Source: Clostridium bovifaecis (GTDB taxonomy: Bacteria; Bacillota; Clostridia; Clostridiales; Clostridiaceae). From it: DNA of 64,000 nt. The stretch lies in assembly GCA_009738435.1 (NCBI GenBank), contig CP046522.1, positions 2,511,249 through 2,575,248 of the forward strand. Reading direction: 5' to 3'. The notes under the pieces are model-generated. The model ran no database searches. It was given only the letters and a program-made list of their open reading frames with translations, and was not told the origin of the DNA. A program made the translations under genes and the position numbers. Positions 34,799 through 45,306 of this stretch are shown one piece after another (the stretch's first letter is position 1; each line of letters begins with the position of its first letter).

Positions 34799-35524
34799 CT
34801 ATTTATCTGATCCCCAAATAGCTACATTCTGATTGTCCAAAACAAACCTATTATTTTCCCATTTCAATGTGTTCAAAACATAGCCTAAAGAATCTGCATT
34901 ATACCTACCAGCTATTTTTTGGTATGCCAATAACTCGTATACTCCATCCGAGTTAAAATCTATAGGATATAACCCACTTAACGGATTTATAAATCCGCTT
35001 ATAGGCTTCTTCAATTTGCCATCTTCATCGTATATTTCATTTAGATATTCTTCTCCTTTAAGTGATATATCTATAATGTATCTTTCACTATTTTTCTTAC
35101 TTATAACTTCAACCTTAAAATTATCTTTATAAGTAATATCATATTTGTATTCATCATTATATGCATTGAAATCAAACATTAGCTGAGGTGTATTGTTAAT
35201 AAAGGAATAAATATAGTGATACATAATTGCACCACTTCCACCTGAATCAATGCTAACTAAGATATCATTTACACCGTCCCCGTTAAAATCGCCTAGAAAC
35301 ACCCTAGGATTATATCCAGCATTTTCACTTAGCGGTACACTAGTAATCCTACCTGTTCTTCCATCCCTCACTACAATAGTTATATCTTGAATAAATTGAC
35401 TCCCAGGTGTTCTTATTCCAGTTAGAAATACATCATCAGGTATTCTATCTCCATTTACGTCCCCTATTGCGTAAAAGACAACACTTCGATCCGTTGTATC
35501 AGCTCTAAAATAGTAATTATACAT
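34799..35524 (-). CDS. VCBS/FG-GAP repeat protein
   Basis: 241 residues with three Asp-rich calcium-loop repeats: IGDVNGDRIPDDVFLTG, LGDFNGDGVNDILVSID and IDFNSDGVYELLAYQ. Such FG-GAP/VCBS repeats form beta-propeller blades that bind calcium. There is no signal peptide (starts MYNYYFRADTTDRS), which is also seen for spore-coat-associated members in Firmicutes. Function unknown; a coat or surface role is inference. Confidence 0.75.
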   Translation of the reverse strand: MYNYYFRADTTDRSVVFYAIGDVNGDRIPDDVFLTGIRTPGSQFIQDITIVVRDGRTGRITSVPLSENAGYNPRVFLGDFNGDGVNDILVSIDSGGSGAIMYHYIYSFINNTPQLMFDFNAYNDEYKYDITYKDNFKVEVISKKNSERYIIDISLKGEEYLNEIYDEDGKLKKPISGFINPLSGLYPIDFNSDGVYELLAYQKIAGRYNADSLGYVLNTLKWENNRFVLDNQNVAIWGSDK

Positions 35525-35700
35525 AACTACTCCTTTTTATAATAATACTTTTCCGTAATATCTTATGAAAATTAATAGAAAACTGCCACTTACACTTGTA
35601 GCAACTTTCCTTCTTAACCATAAAATATAATTAACGCAGACTTTAAATGAACGTCTAAAAGATTGAACTAACTATGATGCTTATTAAGCGAGGTGATGTA

Positions 35701-36255
35701 ATGAAGAAAATACAAAAATATAGGTTCAATTATCTAGGGTACGATATTAATAAGCTAAAGCTGATTGGACAGGGTCGCGAAGGAAAGGTTTATCTATTGC
35801 CAGATGATAAGGTATTAAAGGTATTCCATAATTCAAATTCTTGTACACGACAAATTGAAATACTTCTAAAAGTACAAAACAGCAGGTTTTTTCCCACTGT
35901 TTTTAATTTTGATAACTACTCTATAATTATGAGTTTCGTATATGGCAGTACTTTGTCTTTTTATTTAAAGAGAAATAATATTAATAAACATTTGTCTCTT
36001 GAGCTTGTTAGACTTATTGATGAATTCAAGAAATTAAATTTTGCAAAACTTGATATGCGGCTTGGTCATATATTTTTACAACCTGACGAAACTGTTAAGG
36101 TTATTGACCCAAGAGGCAGCTATGAAAGGAAACAGCCTTATCCACGCTCTATGTTACATGGTCTTCAGAAGCGCGGTGATCTAAAGGATTTTTTTCATTA
36201 CATTAAGTATGACTACCCTGACTATTATAAATACTGGAAAAAAATGATGTCCTAA
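35701..36255 (+). CDS. Small protein-kinase-like protein
   Basis: 184 residues from ATG 35701 (GAGGTG seven bases upstream; a longer start at 35674 lacks SD). A glycine-rich loop GQGREGKVYLLPDDKVLKVF with the ATP-binding Lys is seen near residues 23-42, and a catalytic-loop equivalent KLDMRLGHIFLQPDETVKVIDPRG near 125-148, with DPR in place of DFG. The fold looks like a minimal eukaryote-type kinase lacking most of the C-lobe. Activity and target are unknown. Flanked by unrelated genes and a terminator. Confidence 0.65.
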   Translation: MKKIQKYRFNYLGYDINKLKLIGQGREGKVYLLPDDKVLKVFHNSNSCTRQIEILLKVQNSRFFPTVFNFDNYSIIMSFVYGSTLSFYLKRNNINKHLSLELVRLIDEFKKLNFAKLDMRLGHIFLQPDETVKVIDPRGSYERKQPYPRSMLHGLQKRGDLKDFFHYIKYDYPDYYKYWKKMMS

Positions 36256-36271
36256 GACTTCTGACATAAGC

Positions 36272-36326
36272 AACCTCTTTCAGTATAGATTCGGTTGGCG
36301 AAGCTTCCTCTATACCGAAGGAGGTT
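36272..36326. terminator. Bidirectional terminator between kinase-like and MATE genes
   Basis: AACCTCTTTCAGTATAG (36272-36288) pairs with CTATACCGAAGGAGGTT (36310-36326) with two mismatches, followed by TTTT. Convergent genes end on both sides. Confidence 0.78.
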
Positions 36327-36371
36327 TTTCCCATATATATTTCTTATTAGCATAATTTTTTCTAATTATTT

Positions 36372-37751
36372 CTATGCACTAACCTCTACTATTTCCGTAT
36401 CTTCTATAATATTTCTAATCCATTTTTTTGAACGTAATCTGCTCCACTCAAAACCTACTTTTACTAACTCTTCCATACAAACTATAAAATAGACTATCGG
36501 AAGTGACAATTTGAAATACACTGCTGCTATGAATCCTGCTGGAATAGCAAAACACCAAATGGTGCCAAGCTGAACTAGCATAGAGTAAGTGGTATCTCCA
36601 CCACCTCTAAATATTCCGACGATCATAAGCACATTAAAAAATCTTAAAGGAGCAAAGAATGCCATAGTTTTCAACACAGTTACTGTTAAGCTTAAGGTAT
36701 CTTCGTTAATTTTAAATGCACTAGTTAATATTGGTGCAGAAATCCATAAAGCTAATCCTATTAGCACTCCTATAATCGGAGCAAGAACTCCCAACTTTTT
36801 TGCATAATCAATAGCTATATCTTCTTCTCCTGCCCCAATTTTATTGCCTACCATTATACTTGCTGCAGCCGCAAGTCCTATGCATAATACCATGAACATA
36901 TTGTTTATTGTGGTTGCAATCTGCATACTTGCTACTTCTTTAATTCCAATCTTTGCGTAAATAATTGAATAAGTAGTCATTCCTAAAGCCCAAACTAATT
37001 CGTTTAGTATAACTGAATAAGATGTTCTAAAGTAACTCTTAATAAAATCCACATTAAAATTAAAAAATTCCTTAAACCTAGTCCTAAAAACACTCTGAGG
37101 ACTATAGGAATAATTTAATACTATAATCATTTCAACTAACCTTGCTAAACTAGTGGCTAAAGCTGCTCCAGCAACCCCCATTGCAGTTGACCCCAAGTTT
37201 CCAAATATGAATACCCAATTTAAAAAAGCATTTGTTGCTACACCTATTAGACTTGCAACCATTGGCGGTCTTGCTGCCCCAGTACATCTTAACGTTGTAG
37301 AAAAGGCTTGAGTTATGTTTGTAAGCATAAAAGTTACTGAAATAATTCTTAGATATTGTACTCCCAAATTAATTATTGCTGCTTCCCTTGTAAATAGTTT
37401 TATTATGTATTCCGGCATAAATAATGCAATTATAGCAAATGCTATCGAAGCAATAGTTCCTAAAACTAAGTCAAGCCCAAGCACCTTTTTAATACTATTC
37501 CTATCTCTTCTTCCCCAATACTGTGCCATAAATATACTTGCACCAGCATTTATACCAGATAAACAAAGCATAAATATGAAGAAGTATTGATTTACAAGAC
37601 CTACTGCAGCAATTTCATTTTCTCCCAGCCTTCCAATCATTATATTATCGACCATATTTAATGAAGAACTAATTAAATTTTGAAGGGTTATCGGGATTAC
37701 TAATGTAAGAATCGTTGTAAAAAATTCCTTGTCTTTAAAAAGCTTTTTCAT
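36372..37751 (-). CDS. MATE-family efflux transporter, second of two
   Basis: About 459 residues from the ATG at 37751 (AGGAGG nearby); a longer in-frame start at 37817 lacks an SD. Two MatE domains with TLVIPITLQNLISSSLNMVDNIMIGRLGENEIAAVGL and twelve membrane helices. Likely sodium- or proton-coupled exporter; substrate unknown. Only distantly similar to the one at 33361. Confidence 0.9.
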   Translation of the reverse strand: MKKLFKDKEFFTTILTLVIPITLQNLISSSLNMVDNIMIGRLGENEIAAVGLVNQYFFIFMLCLSGINAGASIFMAQYWGRRDRNSIKKVLGLDLVLGTIASIAFAIIALFMPEYIIKLFTREAAIINLGVQYLRIISVTFMLTNITQAFSTTLRCTGAARPPMVASLIGVATNAFLNWVFIFGNLGSTAMGVAGAALATSLARLVEMIIVLNYSYSPQSVFRTRFKEFFNFNVDFIKSYFRTSYSVILNELVWALGMTTYSIIYAKIGIKEVASMQIATTINNMFMVLCIGLAAAASIMVGNKIGAGEEDIAIDYAKKLGVLAPIIGVLIGLALWISAPILTSAFKINEDTLSLTVTVLKTMAFFAPLRFFNVLMIVGIFRGGGDTTYSMLVQLGTIWCFAIPAGFIAAVYFKLSLPIVYFIVCMEELVKVGFEWSRLRSKKWIRNIIEDTEIVEVSA

Positions 37752-37965
37752 ACTATACCTCCTTTTTATGTTAGTCATATATAAAAAACAAAGCAAATGG
37801 GTGATATAGCCGCCCATCTGCTTCTAATTTTAAAACTATAAAGTTATTAATAGCTTGTACCGGTAAATTATAACTTGAAAAGTAGTATATGTCAAAGGAA
37901 TTAATTGTAATGTAATCATTATACAAGTAAAATCAATCGATGCAAAGCCTTAATAACCTTTACCG

Positions 37966-38403
37966 TTATTTTACAATTTCGTAAGGCCAATCATTTATTC
38001 CTCCTAAGTCATATACATTTTTATACTCTAGACTTGCTAATATATTCGCCGCAATAGCACTTCTATTTCCACTTCTACAATACACAAATATGGGTACTTC
38101 CTTATCCTTAAGTTTTTTTTCAGCCTCTATCTCAATAGTATCTACAGGGATAAGCATAGCCCCCTCTATATGTCCACTTTCATACTCTTCTTTTGATCTT
38201 ACATCTATAAGTATAATCTCTTCTTTGCTATCTAACCTTTTCTTAGCTTCTTCTGGAGTTATACTACTAAAAATAATTTTTTTCTCAATTGTACCCTCTT
38301 TATTAATTTCAACGCTCCTGCTACCGCATCCTGAAAACAATCCCACCAAAAGGATGACAGCTATTATATAAATGATATTTATAGTCCTTGATTTTTTGCT
38401 CAT
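37966..38403 (-). CDS. Rhodanese-domain lipoprotein
   Basis: 145 residues. A signal peptide with lipobox VGLFSGC (Cys about residue 26) anchors it outside the membrane. The rhodanese domain covers residues 50-145: ILIDVRSKEEYESGHIEGAMLIPVD and the active-site loop YCRSGNRS with the catalytic Cys. It would transfer sulphur or act in thiol redox chemistry at the cell surface. Single gene. Confidence 0.9.
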   Translation of the reverse strand: MSKKSRTINIIYIIAVILLVGLFSGCGSRSVEINKEGTIEKKIIFSSITPEEAKKRLDSKEEIILIDVRSKEEYESGHIEGAMLIPVDTIEIEAEKKLKDKEVPIFVYCRSGNRSAIAANILASLEYKNVYDLGGINDWPYEIVK

Positions 38404-38498
38404 TTATAACACTCCTTTAACTAATTTACGTTTCCTGTTTGTCCTCTGCGAATTATACCATATAGGGGCATAGTTTAGAAGTATTATTTTTTAGCCTT

Positions 38499-38669
38499 TC
38501 AATTTCCTACCTCTTCCATTGATATGTAATATCTATTAAGTGCCTTGTCTAATTCTTGACTTATCTTAATTACTTCAGGGTCTAATAGACTTCCCTTTTC
38601 CACAAGTAGCTCTGTCATTCGATTTCTTATTTCATCTATTAAAGAAAGTAACTCTTTGCACTTTTTCAT
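38499..38669 (-). CDS. Spo0E-like aspartyl-phosphate phosphatase
   Basis: 56 residues: MKKCKELLSLIDEIRNRM, then SQELDKALNRYYISMEE. The helix-loop-helix with the S-Q-x-L-D motif is the signature of the Spo0E family, which removes phosphate from Spo0A and so delays sporulation. SD AGGGATGG upstream. Below the usual length cut-off and easily missed. Confidence 0.85.
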   Translation of the reverse strand: MKKCKELLSLIDEIRNRMTELLVEKGSLLDPEVIKISQELDKALNRYYISMEEVGN

Positions 38670-38830
38670 ACCATCCCTCTTTTCATTGAGTATTAAACAA
38701 GAGAAGAGCTATCTCTTTTCATCAATCTCTGTTTCAAGTTCAGAACATTCGTTCGTAAAATCTATTATATACTATTCTTACCTTATTTATAAGGGGTTTT
38801 AGGAAACTTTTAGCACTCACATTTATAAGC

Positions 38831-38860
38831 AAAAGAGTCTATCTTAGGATAGACCCTTCT
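38831..38860. terminator. Short hairpin after the first chemoreceptor gene
   Basis: GTCTATC (38837-38843) pairs with GATAGAC (38848-38854), 4-base loop, with AAG/CTT extensions and a short T-run on the minus strand. It lies about 85 bases after the chemoreceptor stop. Confidence 0.5.
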
Positions 38861-38944
38861 CAGTATACGGAATTTAACCCTACTTATAAGGCTATATTTA
38901 GTTTTCTTTGTGCTCAAATCCCTTATTCACTGATTTTAATTTTG

Positions 38945-40657
38945 CTATATTTTAAACTTTTGAGCCATGTTACTTAATTTTTCTACTAACACTGCTTGAT
39001 TTTGTGCTGATTTTGCAACTTGTGAGATTGCCATTGTTGTTTCGTTAATACTGCTTGACATTTCCTCTGATGTTGATGCTGACTCCTGTGCTGTTACAGA
39101 TACATTTTCAATTGCAGAATTTACTTGTTTTACAGCTTCTGATATGGCTCCCGAAGCAACTGTAATTTCACTTGCCATAATGCTTATAAGATCTGAATCC
39201 TTTTCATATTGTACGCCTATCTCAGCAAATACTTCATAGTCTGCTTTTATATCTCTACCTACATAATTTATAATGTCATCAGCATGTTTTGAAAGATTGC
39301 TAAAGGCTAATTGTACCTGTGATACAATAGTTTGTATATTTGATACTGCTTCTGCAGACTGCTCCGCTAACTTTCTAACTTCCTCTGCCACAACAGCAAA
39401 ACCTTTTCCTTGTTCTCCAGCTCTTGCAGCTTCTATAGCCGCATTTAAAGCCAATAGATTAGTTTGTTCAGCTATGCTTCCTATTGAATCAGCCATTATT
39501 CTAACTTTATCTACTACTTTACCATGTTCAATGGCTTTAATTACATTAGCTTTCTTTTCGTTATAAATAGTTAAAGCTGACTCTATTGCTTTAGCACTTC
39601 TTTCTTTAGTAGCAACAGCACGCTTTCTTATTTCTTCTGACCTATTTCTTGCATATTCAGCCTTTCTTAACATTTCATTTGCTCTTGAATCAATCTCCTC
39701 TGAAGATGCACTGACTTCTTCTGTAGATGCACTTAAATCCTGTGCTCCTTTTGCTATCTGCCCTGCTGATTCGTCTATCGTCTCCATTTGCGATGATACC
39801 TCTTCAGTAGTGGCTGATAATTCCTCACTTGCAGCACTGATATCGGCAGCGCTGCCCATTATCTCAGATATTAATGCTCTCATATTTTCTCCTGCTTTGT
39901 TTAAAGCACTCGCTAGATTCCCAATTTCATCTTGTGTATTAATATCTATCTCACTGCTTAAGTCTCCTTCGCCTACAGATTCAGCAAATGCCAAAACTTT
40001 ATTCATTCTTTTTGAGATCATATTAGACATTTTTATCCCTAATAAAAGTGCTAAAAATATTCCTGCAAATATTATTACAATTGTTAAAGATAATGAAGAT
40101 TTGTACAATGCATTGTTTCTTTCATTATCCTTTTGAGCTATTTTAGAATTTAATTCAATCTCTTTATCCAATGTATCAAACATTTTTTCTCTTATATCAT
40201 TAACCTTAGGAAAATCCTTAAAAGCCTCTTCATACTTATTTTCATGTACATGTTTAATAAGTTCTACTCGCTTAGCACGATAATCTTCTAGCTGCTTTTC
40301 AAATTGACCAAATAACTTTTGTTCTTCTTCTGTAGTAATAATGTTTTTGTAATCAGCGATTAATTTATTATTGATATCAGTTAGTTTTTGTATCTCTTCT
40401 TCTATACCTTGTAGTTTACTTCTATCTTTATCATATAACAAGAGTAATATATCGGAGCGAATTTGTAGTAAGTTTTGTTTAATTTCTCCAATAACTTGTA
40501 CTCCAACCATATTCTTATTATACATAGATTCAGCACTAGAATTGATCTTTCCCATATTAGCTATACCTATATATCCTACAATACCAATAAGAAGTGATAT
40601 TAATGTAAAAGATAATGTCAACTTCTTACCAATTTTCAAATTATCAAACCATTCCAT
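38945..40657 (-). CDS. Methyl-accepting chemotaxis protein, first of two
   Basis: 570 residues: membrane helix ([20 protein letters not shown]), an extracellular four-helix bundle (4HB_MCP, about 35-185), second helix ([22 protein letters not shown]), HAMP (about 210-262), then a signalling domain with the hairpin tip [41 protein letters not shown]. The ligand is unknown. The receptor would signal to CheA/CheW, which are not in the window. Confidence 0.93.
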   Translation of the reverse strand: MEWFDNLKIGKKLTLSFTLISLLIGIVGYIGIANMGKINSSAESMYNKNMVGVQVIGEIKQNLLQIRSDILLLLYDKDRSKLQGIEEEIQKLTDINNKLIADYKNIITTEEEQKLFGQFEKQLEDYRAKRVELIKHVHENKYEEAFKDFPKVNDIREKMFDTLDKEIELNSKIAQKDNERNNALYKSSLSLTIVIIFAGIFLALLLGIKMSNMISKRMNKVLAFAESVGEGDLSSEIDINTQDEIGNLASALNKAGENMRALISEIMGSAADISAASEELSATTEEVSSQMETIDESAGQIAKGAQDLSASTEEVSASSEEIDSRANEMLRKAEYARNRSEEIRKRAVATKERSAKAIESALTIYNEKKANVIKAIEHGKVVDKVRIMADSIGSIAEQTNLLALNAAIEAARAGEQGKGFAVVAEEVRKLAEQSAEAVSNIQTIVSQVQLAFSNLSKHADDIINYVGRDIKADYEVFAEIGVQYEKDSDLISIMASEITVASGAISEAVKQVNSAIENVSVTAQESASTSEEMSSSINETTMAISQVAKSAQNQAVLVEKLSNMAQKFKI

Positions 40658-40838
40658 TAGAAAATCCCTCCATAAAACTATGCTTTATTTGTTAATATCT
40701 CCGTAAAATATGAAAAATATTGATCAGTTTTCCTAATATTATCATACATTGATAAAATGCACAGTTATGTACCGAAAGTTACGGAATTGCATATTTTATG
40801 AATTTTTTTCAAGCTTTCATTTTACTGATACCGTAAAC

Positions 40839-41732
40839 CTAACTATTAACAAAACAAAATTTTATAAATTCCTCAATAAAATCATAATCATTATCCTTTA
40901 GATATACAAAATTAAACTCTCTGCGTATTGATAATCCTTCAATAGGAATAACATTTATAAGATCTAGCTTTACCTCTCTTTTTATGGTTTCCTCTGAAAT
41001 AATAGTATATCCTAAATTTTCTTCTACTAATGATTTTATTGCTGAAATACCTCCAAGTTCCATATAGGGTTTAAAGCCTTTTATATCATATCCTAAATCC
41101 TGCAGTTTGTTCTCAAATATTTCTCTAGTACCGGAACCTTTCTCCCTTAGTATCAACTCACCTTTTAAAACTTTTTCAATAGTAACTTTATCCTTTTTAG
41201 TAAACTGGTGGTGCTTCGAAACTGCTAATACTAATTCATCATCTTTAAATTTCTTGTAATTAAATTTATTCCTATCAAAATTACCTTCTATTAAGGCTAA
41301 ATTCAACTTTCTATTCAAAAGCTTATGTAAAATCTCTTCGGTATTATTTACTTGAAGCAATATATCTATGTTTTTATAGCTTTTTTTATATTCTGCTAAA
41401 ATATAAGGCAATACATATCCACCAATAGTCATGGATGCGCCTAAATTATATGTCCTATGAATGCTGTTCTTATTTCTAATCTCTATTTCTAAGTTTCTGT
41501 GTAATACTTCTAGTTGCTTAGCGTATTTATATAGTATTTGTCCTTCTTCTGTTAAATCTATTTCTTTTCCTCTTTTTTTTATTAAAGTTACTTCGTAGTA
41601 TTCTTCAAGATGTTTAATATGCTGTGATACAGCTGGCTGCGTTAAGTTCAAAATTTCTCCTGCCTTAGTAAAGCTTTTAATTTTTGCAACTGTTATAAAC
41701 GTTAATAACTTTATATCTAACAAAATACCCAC
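40839..41732 (-). CDS. LysR-family transcription regulator
   Basis: 297 residues. N-terminal LysR helix-turn-helix: LLTFITVAKIKSFTKAGEILNLTQPAVSQHIKHLEEYYEVTLIKKRGKEIDLTEEGQILYKYAKQL. The C-terminal substrate-binding domain (about 90-295) includes LILREKGSGTREIFENKL, resembling CysB/CysL-like members that sense small anions. Target not adjacent; the upstream gene is the phosphoesterase on the same strand. Confidence 0.9.
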   Translation of the reverse strand: MGILLDIKLLTFITVAKIKSFTKAGEILNLTQPAVSQHIKHLEEYYEVTLIKKRGKEIDLTEEGQILYKYAKQLEVLHRNLEIEIRNKNSIHRTYNLGASMTIGGYVLPYILAEYKKSYKNIDILLQVNNTEEILHKLLNRKLNLALIEGNFDRNKFNYKKFKDDELVLAVSKHHQFTKKDKVTIEKVLKGELILREKGSGTREIFENKLQDLGYDIKGFKPYMELGGISAIKSLVEENLGYTIISEETIKREVKLDLINVIPIEGLSIRREFNFVYLKDNDYDFIEEFIKFCFVNS

Positions 41733-41863
41733 TCCTTAAAGTTTGCGAAACGCATTGAGTCTATTATAACATTTTTATAAAGTATAATTTCATAATACTA
41801 GTTATAGTTAGCTTATTTAAATAACATCCTTAGAAAATTCACAATTCTATTCGAAAATAAACT

Positions 41864-41907
41864 GGGGACGGTTCTCAAATTTTTATAAAAATTTGAGAAC
41901 TGTCCCC
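41864..41907. repeat. REP palindrome 1
   Basis: A 44-base palindrome, 21-bp arms with one mismatch and a 2-base centre; arm begins GGGGACGGTTCTCAAATTTT. It starts eight bases past the stop of the phosphoesterase gene. The same core, GGGACGGTTCTCAA, recurs at 43281, 59235, 61505, 62722 and 63947, and a RAYT gene is present at 62819. Confidence 0.85.
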
Positions 41908-41915
41908 GTAAGTTC

Positions 41916-42773
41916 CTATGAAATTTGAACACTAAAATCATCAAGTATCTTGCCTTCAATAGATATTGCCCTTACTCTTATGCAAATTTCTTCTATATCT
42001 ATTAATACATAGTGATAAACACCCTTTGGCGGAATTATAACACCTTTTTTATCCTTATAACTTTCCTTTAACTTTTCTCCTGCTCCCCCTGTAATAATTT
42101 GCATCACTTTATTATATTGGGATTCCACTAAGCGCCTTGAGTAATTATGTTCATGTCCGCAAAACACTAAGTTAATATTGTTCTCCTCTATCACTCTCCA
42201 AAAGGCATCTCTGTCTTCTGGCGAAGCATCCATGCAAGTTTTCAAGTGAGCTCCTGTAGGATAAGGAGGTAAATGTACAAAAACAATCTTAAAATCCATA
42301 TTTTCTCTAGATACATTCTTAAACCAATCCAGCTGCTTCCCTGTAATTTTATGAAGCTCTCCATAGTGAAAGGAATTTAAAAAGATGCACCTTATATTGT
42401 TAAAATCTTTATAATAAACAGTTTTATGGTATCCTTCTAGAAAATTATTAGAATTGAAATCAGAATAACACTCTTCAAATACCTTTTCTGCTTCAAGATC
42501 TATAGGTTCATTGTTTACTTCATGATTCCCTAGCACCGGTAATATTTTGTCCGTTGGATAATAGAAACTTATTAATCTATGGAGTTCCTTCATCTGAAGT
42601 TTTAAAGTTTCTATGCTGCTGCTTCCCGCTATACTATCCCCAAGATGCACTATATATTCAGGCTGTATATTCAACTTTTTCGTTTGTCTTAGTATTTTAT
42701 TTAATATCCTTTTATTTATTCCATTGTTTTTTCCTTTTGAGTCACCAAATACAAGCAATCTTTTATAAATCAA
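41916..42773 (-). CDS. Calcineurin-like metallophosphoesterase
   Basis: 285 residues. Metal-binding motifs are seen: VFGDSKG (in place of the GD-H box), HLGDSIAG (GDxx), LGNHE (GNHD/E), FVHLPPYPTGAH and CGHEHNYSRR (GHxH). The IFLNS block and the C-terminal beta part are typical for purple acid phosphatase-like members. Cytoplasmic (no signal peptide); substrate unknown. Ends eight bases before REP palindrome 1. Confidence 0.87.
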   Translation of the reverse strand: MIYKRLLVFGDSKGKNNGINKRILNKILRQTKKLNIQPEYIVHLGDSIAGSSSIETLKLQMKELHRLISFYYPTDKILPVLGNHEVNNEPIDLEAEKVFEECYSDFNSNNFLEGYHKTVYYKDFNNIRCIFLNSFHYGELHKITGKQLDWFKNVSRENMDFKIVFVHLPPYPTGAHLKTCMDASPEDRDAFWRVIEENNINLVFCGHEHNYSRRLVESQYNKVMQIITGGAGEKLKESYKDKKGVIIPPKGVYHYVLIDIEEICIRVRAISIEGKILDDFSVQIS

Positions 42774-42853
42774 GCTTCGTCACCTATTTATTATTACTAT
42801 ATTGTAAATTATGAATCATATATTAACTCTATTACAAAATTTAATTTATTATA

Positions 42854-43174
42854 CTAAATTAAATTCTCTTCTATCCATTTAATCATAACTTCTTTAGGCT
42901 TAAATCCAACTGATTTATCGATAACTTCACCATTTTTAAATATAAAAACAGCTGGAACTGTAGTAATTTGAAATCTTCTTGACACCTCTTCATGGTCAAA
43001 AATATTCATTTTTATAAACTTTGCTTTCCCTTCTAACTCTCTTGCAGCTTCTTCAAAAACCGGCTCTAGCATTCTGCAAGGATTGCAAAAGGATGCCCAA
43101 AAATCTACCACTACATGAATGTCATCCTTGATTTCTTTATCTAATAATGCCTGGTTCATTATATTTTTCACCAT
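42854..43174 (-). CDS. Thioredoxin with CNPC active site
   Basis: 106 residues with the thioredoxin fold: VVVDFWASFCNPCRMLEPVF, cis-Pro region ITTVPAVFIFKNGEVIDKSVGF. The usual WCGPC is replaced by FCNPC, changing both the Trp and the Gly of the motif. The residues between the cysteines set redox potential, so this may be a specialised reductase. No thioredoxin reductase gene is nearby. Confidence 0.9.
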   Translation of the reverse strand: MVKNIMNQALLDKEIKDDIHVVVDFWASFCNPCRMLEPVFEEAARELEGKAKFIKMNIFDHEEVSRRFQITTVPAVFIFKNGEVIDKSVGFKPKEVMIKWIEENLI

Positions 43175-43280
43175 ATATACTTAACTCCTTATTATAATTT
43201 ATTTTTTTGTATAGCACTATTTAACCTATTTTTTGTCAATGCGCAGCATTCTATTAAATTAAATAGATTTTATGATAAAC

Positions 43281-43297
43281 TTTTGAGAACTGTCCCT
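43281..43297. repeat. REP half-site 2
   Basis: TTTTGAGAACTGTCCCT is one arm of the REP palindrome. It lies about 33 bases after the stop of the second chemoreceptor gene (43330, minus). No second arm is seen. Confidence 0.65.
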
Positions 43298-43329
43298 ATA
43301 AACTCCTATAAACTCCAAATGTTATCTAC

Positions 43330-45027
43330 CTAAACCTTAAATTTTTCTATCTCCTTTAGCATTTTTCTATTCATATCATTTAGCTCTAAAGCCGTCTTTG
43401 ATACTTCTTCTGCTGAAGAGTTCATTTCTTCTGCAGATGCTGAAATTTGCTCTGAAGATGCTGAAATTTCTTCCGCTATAGAGGATACTCCTTCTATTTT
43501 TTCTATAATTCCATCTTTCTCTTCCTCAATCTTCACAGCAGATTTATTAACTTCCTGTATCTTAGGTATAATTTCATTAATCGCATCAATGATACTCTTA
43601 AAAGAATCTATAGCGACTTTAGCAACTTCCCTTTGGCTATTTAGTTCCCCACTCATCTTATTTGAAGTACTTACCATGTTATCTGTATCTAAGGATATTT
43701 CGTTTACTAAGACATTAATGTTTTCAGAAGAGTCTCTGCTTTGCTCTGCTAATTTTCTGATTTCATCAGCAACCACTGCAAAGCCTTTTCCTGCCTCTCC
43801 AGCTCTAGCTGCTTCAATGGCAGCATTAAGAGCAAGAAGGTTTGTTTGCTCTGCTATACTATTAATTAAGTTGGTTATTTCATTAATTCTGCTTACTCTT
43901 CCACTTAAGTTTACTACATTTTCTACTAAATTTCCTGATTCATCAACCATCTTTTTAATAGACTCTACTAATTCCTCCATCTTAGAGTTACTATCCACAG
44001 CCATAGTTCCTACACTATTTGCATTTTTGTCTACCTCATCGATAGCTTGTACTATTTTTTCTAACTCATCTCCAAAATTGTTCAGTACTGCATTTGTGTT
44101 CATTAACTCCTCCGATTGTGCTTCTGTTCCCTTTGAAACACCTGAAATAGCAGTGGATACATTTTCAGTGGCAGCTGTCATTTCCTCTGAAATAGAACTT
44201 AAATCCTCTGACTTTTGTTCAATTCTCTTAGATTCATCTTTTACATTTATGATCATTGATTTTACATCTTCTAACATCTTGCTTAGAGCTTTCTTTATCT
44301 GCCCAAATTCATTTCTAGTGTCATATTCAACTGTCATAGAAAAATCTCCGCTTGCAACAGTATTTAAAATATTTATAGTTTCTTTTGACGATGATTTTAT
44401 AGATTTTACAATCATATAGGCTAGAAGGATAAATACAACAACAACTGTCATAAACACCACAATTAAGATTTTAAAACTTTGTTTATGAGTTTGGTCGCTA
44501 TTAACTTTTAATTCATTTGCCGATGTTTCATTATATTCTACTAACGTTTTCAAATTTTCTTCTATCTTATTAGAAATCTTACTAAAGTTATTATATTCCT
44601 CTTCACTTACCTGAATTCCTAAACCTAGTTTGGAATTTATGTTGTTCCAAGTCTCTATATATTCTGTAAAGTACTTCTTTAAATTAGCTAATGTTTTTAC
44701 CTCTACATCATCTATATTACTTGCTTCATACTCGCTTATTTGCTTTAGTATACCTTTGTAAAGTTCTTGAACATCTTTATCATAGCTTTTGCTATAATCT
44801 TTTGCTGCCTTATTCACCTGTATTCTAATAGTTAAAAAATCCCCTCTTATCCCTCCGACTTTTGAGATTGGAATAAGCTTGTCTCTAAAAATAGTGGTTA
44901 TGTTACTATTTATAGTATTTATTCTGTTAACAGCTAAATATTCTACTACTCCCATGCTGATAACTGCAAATACTGCCAGAAAAACTACTGCATTAACTAT
45001 TTTGATATTTTTTTGCATATTAAACAT
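43330..45027 (-). CDS. Methyl-accepting chemotaxis protein, second of two
   Basis: 565 residues: helix ([25 protein letters not shown]), an extracellular 4HB_MCP-type bundle (about 35-180), second helix ([23 protein letters not shown]), HAMP (about 205-260) and the signalling tip [43 protein letters not shown]. Only the tip is strongly similar to the receptor at 38945. Ligand unknown. Confidence 0.93.
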   Translation of the reverse strand: MFNMQKNIKIVNAVVFLAVFAVISMGVVEYLAVNRINTINSNITTIFRDKLIPISKVGGIRGDFLTIRIQVNKAAKDYSKSYDKDVQELYKGILKQISEYEASNIDDVEVKTLANLKKYFTEYIETWNNINSKLGLGIQVSEEEYNNFSKISNKIEENLKTLVEYNETSANELKVNSDQTHKQSFKILIVVFMTVVVVFILLAYMIVKSIKSSSKETINILNTVASGDFSMTVEYDTRNEFGQIKKALSKMLEDVKSMIINVKDESKRIEQKSEDLSSISEEMTAATENVSTAISGVSKGTEAQSEELMNTNAVLNNFGDELEKIVQAIDEVDKNANSVGTMAVDSNSKMEELVESIKKMVDESGNLVENVVNLSGRVSRINEITNLINSIAEQTNLLALNAAIEAARAGEAGKGFAVVADEIRKLAEQSRDSSENINVLVNEISLDTDNMVSTSNKMSGELNSQREVAKVAIDSFKSIIDAINEIIPKIQEVNKSAVKIEEEKDGIIEKIEGVSSIAEEISASSEQISASAEEMNSSAEEVSKTALELNDMNRKMLKEIEKFKV

Positions 45028-45232
45028 ACTAAATCTCCCCTTATCAATTCAAAAAGTGCTTAGTACCTTAATTATACCTATAAGCTATCTCAATCTAATG
45101 TTTATCACCACCTTTTCTTTTGCCTATTATTATGCCATTTTCAACGGAAATCGATTTCATATAAGTTGATTTCCATTCTATATCTGTAATTCTATCATAC
45201 AATATACTGTTATGTAAATATTTGTCTGCTGG

Positions 45233-45273
45233 AAAATCCCGAAAAGCATTCTTACTTTGCTCTTCGGGATTTT
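45233..45273. terminator. Terminator hairpin after the PNPOx-like gene
   Basis: AAAATCCCGAA (45233-45243) pairs with TTCGGGATTTT (45263-45273), 19-base loop. It lies 34 bases after the minus-strand stop at 45307, with T-run in that direction. Confidence 0.85.
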
Positions 45274-45306
45274 ATTATTCAAATTTCTAACTTTTATAAG
45301 GTTTTG

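Noticed and set aside
41864..41907. Intrinsic terminator of the phosphoesterase gene
   Set aside because: The palindrome is perfect, but it has no T-run after it and recurs at other places with the same core; it is better described as a REP element, though it may also affect the 3' end.
43589..44419. Plus-strand open frame of 276 codons opposite the second chemoreceptor
   Set aside because: Shadow of the coiled-coil signalling domain; the same kind of frame appears opposite the other chemoreceptor (39273-40136).
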